Made by a program: the position numbers and the translations under genes | Part shown: positions 1 through 10,108 of the stretch, piece after piece | Layout of the letters: the number at the start of each line of letters is the position of its first letter | Numbering within the stretch: position 1 is the stretch's first letter | Source of the DNA: Sphingobacterium allocomposti | GTDB lineage: Bacteria; Bacteroidota; Bacteroidia; Sphingobacteriales; Sphingobacteriaceae | Assembly: GCF_008124885.1 (NCBI RefSeq) | Contig: NZ_VNHX01000004.1 | Location: forward strand, 124,001 to 188,000 | DNA length: 64,000 nt | Direction of reading: 5' to 3' | The notes under the pieces: model-generated | What the model saw: the letters and a program-made list of their open reading frames with translations, nothing else | The model's database searches: none | What the model was told of the DNA's origin: nothing

Positions 1-1200
1 GTATCCTCCTGGGCTACCATCCTTGCACACATGGTTTCCTGCGCCATGTTTGCGGCCGGTCCACCACCATGTCGCGCTGACCGCGCCGATATTATATTCG
101 TCGAGCGCGCTGTGCACGTCAGCAATGCGATAATTGATGTGCGTATGTCCGGTAAATATTTTTATGTTGCTGAAACGTTGAAGAGTATTCTGTAAGCGAC
201 CCGCATTCTTTAAAACGATATTGGCGTTTCCTAATCTCGGATTACTATGAAGAGGAATATGCATGGCCAGCACAATTGGCGTTTTAGTGTCGGCGAGCAT
301 CGCCAGATCCCGTTCTAACCAGGCAATTTGGCGATCGGTGATTTCCGCCTCATAGCTGCGGTCGCCTATTGTCCCCGGCGCTCCGCCCGAGTTTTTAAAG
401 ACGACATTGTCTAAGACGACATAATGAACCTCGCCTATATTAAATGAATAGTACGTTGGGCCAAGGGTGTGGCGGTAAGCCGCTTCTGAAAGCCAATCGT
501 TCGCTATGTAAGGGTCATTGTCGTGATTACCGATCGTGTTGAATACAGGAAAATCAAGGGATTCCATCTGACGTAAATACTCGGGTAGCCCGAAGCTGTT
601 TTTGTACCAATATACGTCCCAGGACTGATCGCCTAATGTCAGTGCATAAAATTTCGTGCCTGCCGCCTTATATTGAGCGGCCAGTTGCTTAATATCATTT
701 AAGAAGCCCTTCTTAAACTGTTGGAGATCATCATTTCTATTTGCCAAATGCATATCCGCCAGGAACGCAATGACGTGCTTGTCAGAGGTGGAAGGAAAAA
801 GCTCAAAATCTTTTGTCTCCAGTTCGTTTGCGTCTTTGGAAAGTATCTGAAAAAATTGAGGGACCGTTCTTACCACAGGTACCTCGTAGTTACGGGGTAC
901 GGAGATAAAGACATAGCCATTTTGTTTATCGGAAGGGAGTTGGTAATTGCCGTTTTTATCCGTTTTTGTTACGAGGATTCCATCGGATACCACGGCATCG
1001 GGAATGCCCTTGCCTTGATGGTGTACTTTGCCCCGGATTGTTGTTTTTTGAAAAGACGGAACGTGGGATATTCGTGCAAGCACGGAATGATGGATCGATT
1101 GAGAATGTTTGGCTTCCTGTAGCGCAATTCCGCCTTGCTTTCCTCCCGTGACGGTGAAAAGTAGTATATACGGTAGTAGGGTTAGATAATATAGCGTCAT
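1..1200 (-). CDS. Secreted calcineurin-like metallophosphoesterase (3' end outside window)
   Basis: Reading the complement from ATG at 1198-1200 gives 400 uninterrupted codons that run off the left edge, so the C-terminus is missing. A hydrophobic N-terminus (residues 1-17) suggests export. Residues about 50-115 look like the small Ig/carboxypeptidase-regulatory N-terminal domain of this family. The dinuclear metal site is complete: D149-x-H151, G190-D191, G224-N-H-D227 and G351-H-T-H354. A Cys-x-Asp-Gly-x-Pro-Gly-Gly-Tyr ending at the edge fits the start of the family's C-terminal domain. It is probably a phosphomonoesterase or diesterase of the envelope. It lies about 120 bp downstream of the DUF5689/SusD/SusC genes on the same strand, suggesting that it acts on the substrate handled by that uptake system. 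The substrate cannot be read from sequence. Confidence 0.9.
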   Translation of the reverse strand, partial: MTLYYLTLLPYILLFTVTGGKQGGIALQEAKHSQSIHHSVLARISHVPSFQKTTIRGKVHHQGKGIPDAVVSDGILVTKTDKNGNYQLPSDKQNGYVFISVPRNYEVPVVRTVPQFFQILSKDANELETKDFELFPSTSDKHVIAFLADMHLANRNDDLQQFKKGFLNDIKQLAAQYKAAGTKFYALTLGDQSWDVYWYKNSFGLPEYLRQMESLDFPVFNTIGNHDNDPYIANDWLSEAAYRHTLGPTYYSFNIGEVHYVVLDNVVFKNSGGAPGTIGDRSYEAEITDRQIAWLERDLAMLADTKTPIVLAMHIPLHSNPRLGNANIVLKNAGRLQNTLQRFSNIKIFTGHTHINYRIADVHSALDEYNIGAVSATWWWTGRKHGAGNHVCKDGSPGGY

Positions 1201-1320
1201 TCTAAAGTTTTTTGCATCGGTGCGTTGTGCCAGCGCTTACTGTCATTGGAAGCGCCTAAAGCCTGATATTAGTAAACAGATACAACCCGCTTAAGCAAGT
1301 TGTATCTGTTTTTAGTTTTG

Positions 1321-2868
1321 TTATTCTATGTGTCTGGTCATGCCTTCGCCGGTTTCTATTTCACTAAGTGTCGCGTTCTTTTCCAGGTGGACCAGCGTGT
1401 GCGCGCGCGGAGATATCCACTCGCGGGTCGTTGGATTGAATTCGCCTCCCAGTTTAAAGAAGTAGCCCACGTCCGTGTTTGTTACACCGCCATGGTGAGG
1501 GAACCTAAAGTCGTTTTTACCCTCGCCCATAGAAAAGAACGGCGTGAGTTCGCCTGTTTCTTGAATATACTGCGCATAATGGTCGTTGTTCGTTATTCGA
1601 TATCCAATGCCTTGTTCAACGTCTATGACGGATGCGGTCGCTGTGCCCCCGTAGAAAATAACGTCAATAGGAACCGATTTGTCGGATACGTTCGTGCCCA
1701 CGAAAACGGCTATACCCGCGGCGTTACCGCTATTGGCCAAAAGGTTGGAGGAGGCATTGCCGACCCCGTCACCGATTTGAGTATGGTAGGCTATCGTTTT
1801 TATCCAATTTGCTTCTTGGATAGAGGTAGAGTTTGCGCCGTTAATGCGTTTGTTGGTGCCGCCGACATAGAAGATGTCGCCTTTCTTCACCGATCCCTCG
1901 GTTATATTGAATTTGTAAGTTCTGTTAGCGCCCGTGGCCCATCCTGCCGTATGCAGCACCGTGCCCGCATTGTTCGAAGTCACTAAAGAAAACGGAATTT
2001 CCGAAAAATCGATATCGGTATTGGCCATAAGCTGGATGTACTCGTAGTTACCATCTCCTCCGGAAGGGTCATTGCAGAACCCCGTGATAATGATCGGCCG
2101 TTCGCCCAATTCCTCCGGGATTTCGGGATCAGAGACGTCTTCAATATCCTGTGTATATCGTGGCCAGATACTAATGCGGCTGGGTGTGCCGGGTGCTTGA
2201 AGGAATATTCCGGTGACATTAACATTACGGGGTACCTGCATGGCAGCGTGACTGGCGGAGGCCGTCGTCTGTATGAGCAATGTATCTGCTCCACTCAGCA
2301 TTTGTTTCGTCCCTGAAAATGTTTCGCCCTCGGTAGGCCGTGGATGCATCTCCCCGCCAATGACACGTACGATGGTACTTTCAAACTCGTTTGGACGTTG
2401 ATAAGCGGCTGCGCCGGTGATGATTCTGCGCATCAGGTTGTCAACCCTGCCCACAACTTCGATATCGGCTGCCGTGACGTTGTCGATATACAGATAGCCA
2501 TCCCGTCTCAAAATCTTGTTATCAATGTGGACGAGCACGGAATCGCCGGGACTATACTTGGAGGCATCGGCACCTATTTTGAGGCTGATACCGTGCAGTT
2601 TCGAGCCTTGTCTCCACTGCTGGATGACAATCATTCCGGCCGGCGCATTACCCGCTTGGTGGTCGGAGATAACAACGCCGGCGGTCATTTTAGCCTCAAG
2701 AAGATTTTGGGCGTTTAGTTGTACATCTTCACCTTTATGGATCATCCGAATATCCTCAATTGCGATATACGGACTTAATTGACCATCGATAAAGTCTCTT
2801 TTTTCGCAGGAAAGCATCAAAACGACGCATATCGGCAATAGGAGGGTGTATAATAGATTCTTTTTCAT
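1321..2868 (-). CDS. DUF5689-type surface lipoprotein
   Basis: About 515 aa. I chose the ATG at 2866-2868 because it gives a compact lipoprotein signal (Lys-Lys, hydrophobic stretch, then LSC as lipobox, Cys at about residue 21). An in-frame ATG at 2901 and a TTG at 2910 directly after the SusD stop are alternatives. The N-terminal half resembles DUF5689, a domain often found in lipoproteins encoded beside SusC/SusD. From about residue 270 a segment (GDGNYEYIQLMA) resembles the start of a lamin-tail-like domain. It probably sits on the cell surface and helps to capture the ligand of the SusCD pair. It follows the SusD gene directly. No catalytic motif was recognised. Confidence 0.8.
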   Translation of the reverse strand: MKKNLLYTLLLPICVVLMLSCEKRDFIDGQLSPYIAIEDIRMIHKGEDVQLNAQNLLEAKMTAGVVISDHQAGNAPAGMIVIQQWRQGSKLHGISLKIGADASKYSPGDSVLVHIDNKILRRDGYLYIDNVTAADIEVVGRVDNLMRRIITGAAAYQRPNEFESTIVRVIGGEMHPRPTEGETFSGTKQMLSGADTLLIQTTASASHAAMQVPRNVNVTGIFLQAPGTPSRISIWPRYTQDIEDVSDPEIPEELGERPIIITGFCNDPSGGDGNYEYIQLMANTDIDFSEIPFSLVTSNNAGTVLHTAGWATGANRTYKFNITEGSVKKGDIFYVGGTNKRINGANSTSIQEANWIKTIAYHTQIGDGVGNASSNLLANSGNAAGIAVFVGTNVSDKSVPIDVIFYGGTATASVIDVEQGIGYRITNNDHYAQYIQETGELTPFFSMGEGKNDFRFPHHGGVTNTDVGYFFKLGGEFNPTTREWISPRAHTLVHLEKNATLSEIETGEGMTRHIE

Positions 2869-2910
2869 CTGTTTATTTATTGATGAGTTTAACTTCTTCA
2901 TTTCTAACAA

Positions 2911-4380
2911 TTAGGGGCGTTGCCACCAGACCAACGTATTGATATTGTCTGCACCTTGCTCTGCCACGGCTGCCCGATAGTTTTCCCTGTTGGTAGACTG
3001 TACATACACTGGATAATTGAGCCGGGCTGGCATTTGTCCATTGTTCAGATGTCCCGATGCTATAGGAAGTACGGGATGGCCGGTCCGTCTATACTCGAAC
3101 CAGGACTGCAGGTCCGTAAAGAAAAGAGCGTAGTATTTCTGGATATGGATAAGTTCCATTTTTTCTTCATCTGAGTATGTGTCGCTCCATACGACATGTT
3201 CGCCCGTCAGATAATAGGAGGGCACGTCGAAGCCCCATAGTTCTATTCCTGCGACCGTTCCGCTTTCATAATACTCGCGAGCCGGTTTACTATTAATCCA
3301 ACCTTTGACGGCTGCCTCTGCGAGGATAAGTTGCAATTCGCCGTAGTTCATAATGTTTCCTAATAACGGTTCAGACAACAAAGACGTTGGAAGGGTGGAT
3401 TTAGCAACCGGCGGCTGTCCGACGGGATACCCGCTGGGAATCCCGGCATAGTCTCCATCGACGAGTGTCGCCCATTTTTGAATTCGAGGATCGCTACGTT
3501 TGTTGAGATTGTCGATAAAAAAGCTTGCCGATTTTGGTGTGTACCAATCCGCAGGCCGCCACGTTGCAAACGGCGAAACATAGGGGGCGGAGCCTGTCCA
3601 GCGCAAAATAGCTGAGTCGTCGTTGCTTGCCATTATCGGATATTCTGCTGGGGAGGTGTCGACAATTTTCGTGATAATGGCAGATGAATTGAGTTCAGTT
3701 TTATGGGCAACCCGCAGTGCCAGTCTTAAATAGAGTGAATTTCCGAACCTGCGCCATTTCGTGGCATCCCCGCCAAAGACAGGATCGGCCAATTCAGAGA
3801 TGGCGCCGGTAGCAGGAATTCCTTTTAATAGTTCGTTGGCCTCTTCCAATTTAGCGAAAAGTTGGGGGTAAATATCTTGCTGCCTGTCGAACACAGGCAT
3901 AAACTGGTTGAGATCTTTTCCTTGCAGAGCTTCTGAGAAAGGGACATCACCATAGGTATCCGTCAGCATCGAGAAAATCCATGCCTCGCAGATCTGGGCA
4001 ACGCCCATATACGCCGGTTGATTGAGTTCTTCTGCAAATTCATAAATGTCGCGAAAGTTACGCAGCTGGAGGTACCAGTTATTCCAAAGGTAATCGGCTT
4101 CCGAAACCCGTACATCGTATCGGAATATACGTCCTTCGCCGTCGCCCATGTTAACGGTTACCTGCATAAGTTCGTTTGTTATCCGCTGGCTACGGTTCAT
4201 ATTATATCCCACAACCTTCGTAATTGCAGGTGCCAACAGATTATTAGGCTGCACTTTGGGGCTGGTGTTAGGATTGGTATTAATCTCCTTGAAATCCTTA
4301 TTACAAGACGTTGAAAACACACAGGTAGTCAGCCCAAGTCCTAATAGATATATCGTTTTAAAAATAAGTTTCTTTTTCAT
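2911..4380 (-). CDS. SusD/RagB-like nutrient-binding lipoprotein (SusD-like_2 type)
   Basis: 489 aa from ATG at 4378-4380; upstream in-frame starts exist, but this one gives the normal KKK n-region, hydrophobic core and STSC lipobox. After the Cys, the NKDFKEINTNPN stretch is typical of the SusD-like_2 branch, which is distinct from classical starch-type SusD. In the family this is the surface lid protein that captures substrate and delivers it to the SusC channel. It is encoded 136 bp after the SusC gene and directly before the DUF5689 lipoprotein on the same strand. The helical TPR-like body is expected from the family. Substrate is unknown; context points to a glycerol- or phosphate-containing compound (inference). 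Confidence 0.92.
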   Translation of the reverse strand: MKKKLIFKTIYLLGLGLTTCVFSTSCNKDFKEINTNPNTSPKVQPNNLLAPAITKVVGYNMNRSQRITNELMQVTVNMGDGEGRIFRYDVRVSEADYLWNNWYLQLRNFRDIYEFAEELNQPAYMGVAQICEAWIFSMLTDTYGDVPFSEALQGKDLNQFMPVFDRQQDIYPQLFAKLEEANELLKGIPATGAISELADPVFGGDATKWRRFGNSLYLRLALRVAHKTELNSSAIITKIVDTSPAEYPIMASNDDSAILRWTGSAPYVSPFATWRPADWYTPKSASFFIDNLNKRSDPRIQKWATLVDGDYAGIPSGYPVGQPPVAKSTLPTSLLSEPLLGNIMNYGELQLILAEAAVKGWINSKPAREYYESGTVAGIELWGFDVPSYYLTGEHVVWSDTYSDEEKMELIHIQKYYALFFTDLQSWFEYRRTGHPVLPIASGHLNNGQMPARLNYPVYVQSTNRENYRAAVAEQGADNINTLVWWQRP

Positions 4381-4516
4381 ATGTGAATAATTTACGACCA
4401 TATGGCGCATCCAGATTGAAGCATCTTGCTTGTTTTTCTATTTCCGAAGCACACCTGCTCCTGGTGGTTATTTATATTTTTCAGCAACCATAGATGCACC
4501 GTAAGCAATGTTCTTG

Positions 4517-7500
4517 TTATAGACCGACGACCAAATTAAATCCAAAGGTGCGGGTGGCAGGAAACTGCCCAAGTTCAAACCCTCTGGTGATCTCTCCATT
4601 TCCCAATGTTCCAAATTCAGGATCAAATGCCGGCCAGCTGGACCAAATGAACAAGTCGCGGCCGAAGACGCCCACTGTGGCCCGCTGCAGGCCTATACGG
4701 TTTAGAAAGCCGGCGTTCAGGGAGTAGTCAAAGCGCACCTCACGGAGCTTTAGAAAGTCTGTCGAATACGAGGTGCCTTCTACATTGTCGCGTCCTAGAT
4801 GCGCGTTGTAATAGTCCCAGACATTTGTTGCGACCACATCGTTCGGACGGTAGGTGCCGTCGCCGTTAGCAATGACGCCGTTACCGATGATACCGTTGTA
4901 TCGCCCCCGTAGTGTATTTTTAGTTTTTCCCTGTTCAGCGAGGGTAGCGGCGGTTAACGAGTAGCCTACAGCGCCAAATTGTGCGTCGAAAAGGAATCCT
5001 AAGCGAAACTGTTTGTAGCGGAACTCGTTGTGTAAGCCCACACGCCAAGCGGGGTTTGTCTGTCCGATGTATTGTACCGAGTCCGTAAGCGTAGGAAGTC
5101 CGTTTTCATAAATTATCTGTCCGTCAGGGGCTCTATTGTAACCCCGCCCCCAAAGCTCGTCCATACGACCGCCAACTCTGGCCGTGATGACACCGCGGCT
5201 GCCAGGTCCGTTTTGAAGGATCATCTCGTTCATCTCGTCGGTTAACTTGACTACCTTATTTTTGTTGGTACTGAAGGTAGGGCTAACGATCCATTCAAGC
5301 CCTTCTGTTTTTCTTATCGGCACAATTCTCGATTCAATTTCCAGTCCGCTATTTTGAACAACTCCGGCATTTACCAGGACGCTGCTTGCGCCGGATGAAC
5401 GGTCGACAACAGCTCGTAGATGCTGGTTGGATGTACGCGCTGTATAATAGGTCATGTTCAGTGAAAACCGGTTCTTAAACATACTGATATCGGTTCCCAC
5501 TTCGTAACTCCATGTTTCAAGTGGTTTTAAGTGGAGATTGGGCATGCCGGTAGGATTCGATCTACCGCCTGGGAATGTCGGATCGACTTCATAATTATAG
5601 GAGGTCATATACGGATCCATAGAACCGCTCCCAACTTTGGCAGCTGACGTACGTAATTTCAGCAGCGAAAATTGAGACGGCAGTTCGAAAGCATCTGAGA
5701 CAACGAAGCTTAGATTGATTGAAGGGTATTGAAAGGGTGAGCCGTTGCTGACGGGCGAAGCGAGTGTACTTGCCCAGTCATTACGGAAAGATAAGTCTGC
5801 AAACAGGTAGTCTCGAAACGATATCGTTCCGAGCGCATATAAACTGTTGAGTGCGATCTGCGAACGGTAGGGAGTACTGACGAGCACACCTGCGGCGTTG
5901 CCCAGATTATATATACCTGGATAAGCCAGCGAGTCAGCAGCGTTGCGCTCGATGGACCCTTCGTTGCGTAAACTGCTGGCACCAGCCGTTACTCTGATTT
6001 TCACCTCTTCAGAAATTTCCTTGTTATACGTCAACATGATGTCAGAGCTGACTTCGGTGTTATTTATCACTTGCGTGCGATACATGCCTTTTCTGAATTT
6101 TTCCGTGTCGTAAGGACGCTGCTGATTTCTTTTTTCGCTGTTGAGGTCTAAGGTTGTTCTTACCATTAGCTCCCATGCGTTGGAAAATTTATAGCTAGCT
6201 TCTATGTTTCCTGTAAGCCCGTGGCGCTTATTCTGATTCAACATTTCGTTTGTAATCAGAAACGGGTTGTCGACCAAGCTACTGAAAGGGTAATTTTGTA
6301 CCATGTTTTCCTCGCCATGCTTCCAATAGTCCCTTAGCCAGTCTAAAGGGGCGTTCGGTTGATGAAAAATATTCCAATACATGAGTGATTGGTTATTATA
6401 TCCGCTTGACGGCAAATTGTCGCTTCTATTTTGGCGGTAATTGATTTTCGCCTGGACTTTTAACTTGTCTGTAACGTTATGATTCGCCGTTAACGATACG
6501 TTGTTACGCTCGTATCCTGTGTTCGGAATAATCCAGGTATTACGTAAGTCTGTAAAAGAAAAGCGTAGCTGTGTTTTGTCATTTCCACCGTCCAGGCTGA
6601 TGGAGTTTGTGAAGGTGGATCCCGTCTCAAAGAATTCTTTCCTTGCATTGGGGTAGGGTTGCCAAAGAGTCCGTTCGGCAGCACGGGTCTGTGTAACAGG
6701 ATCATACTGAAAGTAATACTGTCCGTCAAACTTTGGGCCCCACGCGGAACTCGTGCTTCTTGTGCTGGCTCCATCGGGGCTTTCTAAAAAAGAATAGTAT
6801 CGCACCCCTTCCGTACCTTGACCGTATTCAAATTGATAGTCAGGCCATCTTGAGATAGATTCCAGCGTCGCGTTGGATGTCACGGTTACACCGACTCCTT
6901 TCCGTGACCGACCAGATTTAGTGGTTATAACGATTGCTCCATTTGCACCCCGCTGTCCATAAAGGGCGGTAGCATTTGCACCTTTTAACACAGTTAACGA
7001 CTCAATGTCTTCGGGATTAATGTCGTTTATGCCTGTTCCGAAATCTGAAGGAGAATCTCCCCCCAAATATGCGCCGTGGCCGGTGCCCACCTGATTACCG
7101 CTGCTGTTGCTGACTACAACGCCATCGATAACAATTAAGGCGTCGTTGGTTCCCGTCAGGTTGTTCTCCCCGCGTAAAATTATCTTGTTGGACCCAGCGG
7201 GCCCTGCGCCGGAGCGGACGAGGTTTACTCCTGCAACACGTCCAGATAATGCTTCAGACCAGTTATTGGGCAGTGCCTCTGTAAGTTGGTCGCCTTTTAG
7301 CTCAGTGGCCGCATACCCAAGGGCCTTTTTCTCCCGCTGTATCCCTAATGCCGTGACGACTACCTCGTCGATATTCTGTGTGTCTTCTTGCAAGATAACA
7401 CGCTCGTTATCGCTGGCCGAGGAGAATGTCTTTGACAGAGATGTGTACCCAATCAGCTGGAAGGCCACAGTAGCACCGGCTTCTATTTCTATGCTGAAAG

Positions 7501-7750
7501 AGCCATCAGACTGCGTGGAGCCGACAACGGTTCCTCCGGAGCGAATAGAAACGCCTCCCAACGGCTGCCCTCCGCCGCCTTCTACTACTTTCCCGGTTAT
7601 CTTTATCCTTTGCTGTTGTGCAAAAGAGGTATTAATAGTCGAGCCGAACACGGCGGCCTCGCCAAGATAACAGGTCATGGCGAGCGCAAGCAGTAACGAC
7701 TTACGTCGAAACAAGGGGAATCGCCCCTTGTAAGTATTTTTTGTTAACAT
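4517..7750 (-). CDS. SusC/RagA-family TonB-linked outer-membrane transporter
   Basis: 1077 aa from ATG at 7748-7750; the frame is open further upstream, but that extension overlaps glpF and would bury the signal peptide. Order: long signal peptide ending near SFAQQ; a carboxypeptidase-regulatory-like domain (TGKVVEGG through the QLIGYTS stretch); the SusC signature IDEVVVTALGIQREKKALGY; a TonB plug; a C-terminal 22-strand-type barrel ending in an aromatic-rich segment (TRTFGFNLVVGL). It forms the channel of a SusCD importer powered by TonB. It begins 59 bp after glpF on the same strand and is followed by the SusD-like gene. No ECF sigma/anti-sigma pair is adjacent, so control may come from the upstream glp promoter or an internal promoter. 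Confidence 0.95.
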   Translation of the reverse strand: MLTKNTYKGRFPLFRRKSLLLALAMTCYLGEAAVFGSTINTSFAQQQRIKITGKVVEGGGGQPLGGVSIRSGGTVVGSTQSDGSFSIEIEAGATVAFQLIGYTSLSKTFSSASDNERVILQEDTQNIDEVVVTALGIQREKKALGYAATELKGDQLTEALPNNWSEALSGRVAGVNLVRSGAGPAGSNKIILRGENNLTGTNDALIVIDGVVVSNSSGNQVGTGHGAYLGGDSPSDFGTGINDINPEDIESLTVLKGANATALYGQRGANGAIVITTKSGRSRKGVGVTVTSNATLESISRWPDYQFEYGQGTEGVRYYSFLESPDGASTRSTSSAWGPKFDGQYYFQYDPVTQTRAAERTLWQPYPNARKEFFETGSTFTNSISLDGGNDKTQLRFSFTDLRNTWIIPNTGYERNNVSLTANHNVTDKLKVQAKINYRQNRSDNLPSSGYNNQSLMYWNIFHQPNAPLDWLRDYWKHGEENMVQNYPFSSLVDNPFLITNEMLNQNKRHGLTGNIEASYKFSNAWELMVRTTLDLNSEKRNQQRPYDTEKFRKGMYRTQVINNTEVSSDIMLTYNKEISEEVKIRVTAGASSLRNEGSIERNAADSLAYPGIYNLGNAAGVLVSTPYRSQIALNSLYALGTISFRDYLFADLSFRNDWASTLASPVSNGSPFQYPSINLSFVVSDAFELPSQFSLLKLRTSAAKVGSGSMDPYMTSYNYEVDPTFPGGRSNPTGMPNLHLKPLETWSYEVGTDISMFKNRFSLNMTYYTARTSNQHLRAVVDRSSGASSVLVNAGVVQNSGLEIESRIVPIRKTEGLEWIVSPTFSTNKNKVVKLTDEMNEMILQNGPGSRGVITARVGGRMDELWGRGYNRAPDGQIIYENGLPTLTDSVQYIGQTNPAWRVGLHNEFRYKQFRLGFLFDAQFGAVGYSLTAATLAEQGKTKNTLRGRYNGIIGNGVIANGDGTYRPNDVVATNVWDYYNAHLGRDNVEGTSYSTDFLKLREVRFDYSLNAGFLNRIGLQRATVGVFGRDLFIWSSWPAFDPEFGTLGNGEITRGFELGQFPATRTFGFNLVVGL

Positions 7751-7809
7751 AGAGTTATGGATTATAGAACTGGTTATAAAAGTTTTTACATAGGTAGATG
7801 GTGTACAGT

Positions 7810-8535
7810 CTAATAGATGCACAGGTATAAAAACGCCGCTAATAGTGCGCCCAGTAGCGGCCCGATAACGGGTACCCATGCATATGACCCATTGAAATGG
7901 GCCTTGTTGCGCAACGGAAGGAGCGCATGGACAATCCGGGGGCCTAAGTCGCGTGCCGGATTGATGGCATATCCGGTTGTGCCTCCGAGCGATAAACCGA
8001 TGACCCATACAAGAAAGGTCACCGGTATTGCGCCGATAGATCCCAGTCCGATCGGCGTATCGTCGCCCATAGAAGCATCCGTAAAATGTAAGATTGTAAA
8101 AATCAAAACAAAAGTGCCCACAACTTCGCTTACCAGATTGATAGGCAGGTTGCGGATGGCCGGCGCTGTACAGAAAACAGCTTGTTTTGCTCCGGCATCT
8201 TCCGTGTGATCGAAGTGGTCTTTGTACATGAGCCAGACGATGAAGGCGCCAAGCATCGCTCCCATGAACTGGGCGGCCATGTAAGATAAGGAGGTTAGGA
8301 GGTCCAATTTACCGAGCACAAGGTTGGCCAATGTAACTGCGCAGTTGAGATGTGCTCCGCTGTGAGGTCCCGCAATCGTGACGCCAACAAAGACGGCCAA
8401 GGCCCAAGCGGTACAGATGACAATCCACCCCGAATCGTGCCCTTTCGTACCCTTAAGGACGACATTAGCCACAACACCGCCCCCGAGAAGGATCATGGCT
8501 GCAGTTCCAATTAGTTCTGCTAAAAAAGGTGTCAT
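7810..8535 (-). CDS. glpF: Glycerol uptake facilitator (MIP/aquaporin family) with altered first NPA motif
   Basis: 241 aa, six hydrophobic membrane segments plus two half-helix loops. The second signature is normal (INPARDLGPR, with the Asp-Leu-Gly-Pro-Arg typical of glycerol facilitators). The first reads HLNCAVTLA, so residues 64-66 are Asn-Cys-Ala instead of Asn-Pro-Ala; the codon is TGC at 8341-8343 read on the complement. GlpF conducts glycerol across the inner membrane by facilitated diffusion. It lies 24 bp downstream of glpK in a glpD-glpK-glpF operon, which strongly supports the role. The Cys is unusual but aquaporin-family proteins with altered NPA boxes can still be functional. 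Confidence 0.93.
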   Translation of the reverse strand: MTPFLAELIGTAAMILLGGGVVANVVLKGTKGHDSGWIVICTAWALAVFVGVTIAGPHSGAHLNCAVTLANLVLGKLDLLTSLSYMAAQFMGAMLGAFIVWLMYKDHFDHTEDAGAKQAVFCTAPAIRNLPINLVSEVVGTFVLIFTILHFTDASMGDDTPIGLGSIGAIPVTFLVWVIGLSLGGTTGYAINPARDLGPRIVHALLPLRNKAHFNGSYAWVPVIGPLLGALLAAFLYLCIY

Positions 8536-8559
8536 AATGTTAAGGTTTAAAATGATATA

Positions 8560-10062
8560 TTATTGCTGGTTGTAGTTTGCCCAGAATTTGACGGTATCCG
8601 TTGCTCTTTTCCATTCCTGAAGTTGGCTTTGATACTTTTTAGTTCTGTCGAAGGCAAACGTCTTCTCTTCTTCCCACAACGTTCGAAGCTGATCGATGTC
8701 TTTCCAGAACCCGACGGCCAATCCAGCGAGGAAAGCGGCGCCGAGGGCCGTGGTCTCTGTAATGGCCGGCCGGACGACGTTGGTTCTGAGGATATCCGCC
8801 TGAAACTGCATAAGAAAATTGTTTTTCGTTGCTCCACCATCTACGCGGAGCTCTTTAATTTTCGATTTGGAATCCATTTCCATGGCCTTCAAAATGTCAT
8901 ACGTTTGATAGGCGATGCCTTCTAATGCGGCACGCGCGATGTGCGCATCGCTTGAGCCACGTGACAGTCCAAAGAGAGTTCCCCGCGCTTCTGGGTTCCA
9001 GTGCGGCGCACCGAGACCCGAGAACGCAGGAACAAGATATACGCCCTCCGTACCCGCAACGCTTGTTGCTAATTTCTCGATGTCTTCAGATTTTTTGATA
9101 ATGCCCAGCTCGTCCCGCAGCCATTGCACAACCGCTCCGCCGATGAAAATGCTTCCTTCCAGCGCGTAGTTCACCTCGTTGCCGATTTTCCACGCGATGG
9201 TTGTAACCAGCTTGTGGGTGGATATAACGGGCTTCTTCCCGATATTCATCAATAAGAAACAACCGGTGCCGTACGTGTTTTTGACCATGCCCTTTTGGGT
9301 ACACAACTGACCGAACAGCGCTGCCTGCTGATCGCCGGCTATTCCTGCGATAGGTATGGGACGGCTGCCTAACTCTGTGCTTGTTTCTCCATATACTTCG
9401 GAGCTGCTACACACAGTCGGCAGCATGGATTTTGGAATATCGAATATGGAAAGCAATTCATCGTCCCAAGCTAGCGTATGTATATTGAAAAGCAAGGTCC
9501 GTGAGGCGTTCGTCACGTCAGTAATATGCTTCTCGCCGTTTGTGAGGTTGTAAACGAGCCATGAGTCGACGGTTCCGAATGCCAGTTCTCCCTTTTCAGC
9601 AAGTTTTCGGGCGCCACGCACATGTGTAAGAATCCAGTTGATTTTTGAGGCCGAAAAATAGGCATCGATGAGCAAGCCAGTTTTTTCCTGTATCAGCTTG
9701 TCGAGACCTTTGTCAGCAAGAGACTGACAATACGCCGCTGTACGGCGATCTTGCCAGACGATCGCATTGTACACCGGTTCGCCTGTTTTTTTGTTCCAGA
9801 CGACGGTGGTCTCGCGTTGGTTGGTAATGCCAATGGCTTTTATGGCCTCGAGCTTTATTTTCGATTTTGCGATAACCTCCGTAAGGACGGAAAACTGAGT
9901 AGACCAGATCTCTCTTGCGTCGTGCTCAACCCAGCCCGACTTGGGAAAAATTTGCGTAAACTCTTTCTGGGCGACATTTTCAATCTCCCCTTTTTTGTTG
10001 AATAGGATAGCCCTTGAGCTGGTCGTCCCCTGATCTAATGCGAGAATAAACTCTTTCTTCAT
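8560..10062 (-). CDS. glpK: Glycerol kinase
   Basis: 500 aa, the usual length of this FGGY-family kinase. The N-terminal phosphate-binding loop is [14 protein letters not shown] (residues about 7-20); WVEHDA and NQRETTVVW follow as in E. coli GlpK. The C-terminal ATPase half carries [18 protein letters not shown] and the [18 protein letters not shown] segment. It phosphorylates glycerol to sn-glycerol 3-phosphate in the cytoplasm with ATP, trapping glycerol that enters through the adjacent facilitator. It lies 46 bp after glpD and 24 bp before glpF on the same strand, so the three genes are probably one transcript. Confidence 0.97.
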   Translation of the reverse strand: MKKEFILALDQGTTSSRAILFNKKGEIENVAQKEFTQIFPKSGWVEHDAREIWSTQFSVLTEVIAKSKIKLEAIKAIGITNQRETTVVWNKKTGEPVYNAIVWQDRRTAAYCQSLADKGLDKLIQEKTGLLIDAYFSASKINWILTHVRGARKLAEKGELAFGTVDSWLVYNLTNGEKHITDVTNASRTLLFNIHTLAWDDELLSIFDIPKSMLPTVCSSSEVYGETSTELGSRPIPIAGIAGDQQAALFGQLCTQKGMVKNTYGTGCFLLMNIGKKPVISTHKLVTTIAWKIGNEVNYALEGSIFIGGAVVQWLRDELGIIKKSEDIEKLATSVAGTEGVYLVPAFSGLGAPHWNPEARGTLFGLSRGSSDAHIARAALEGIAYQTYDILKAMEMDSKSKIKELRVDGGATKNNFLMQFQADILRTNVVRPAITETTALGAAFLAGLAVGFWKDIDQLRTLWEEEKTFAFDRTKKYQSQLQEWKRATDTVKFWANYNQQ

Positions 10063-10108
10063 ACCGTATGGTTTATATGGTTATTATAAATCTATTTAAC
10101 ATGTAAGC

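Noticed and set aside
721-1122. 133-aa plus-strand protein
   Set aside because: It is a shadow of the metallophosphoesterase on the other strand, whose four metal motifs are intact.
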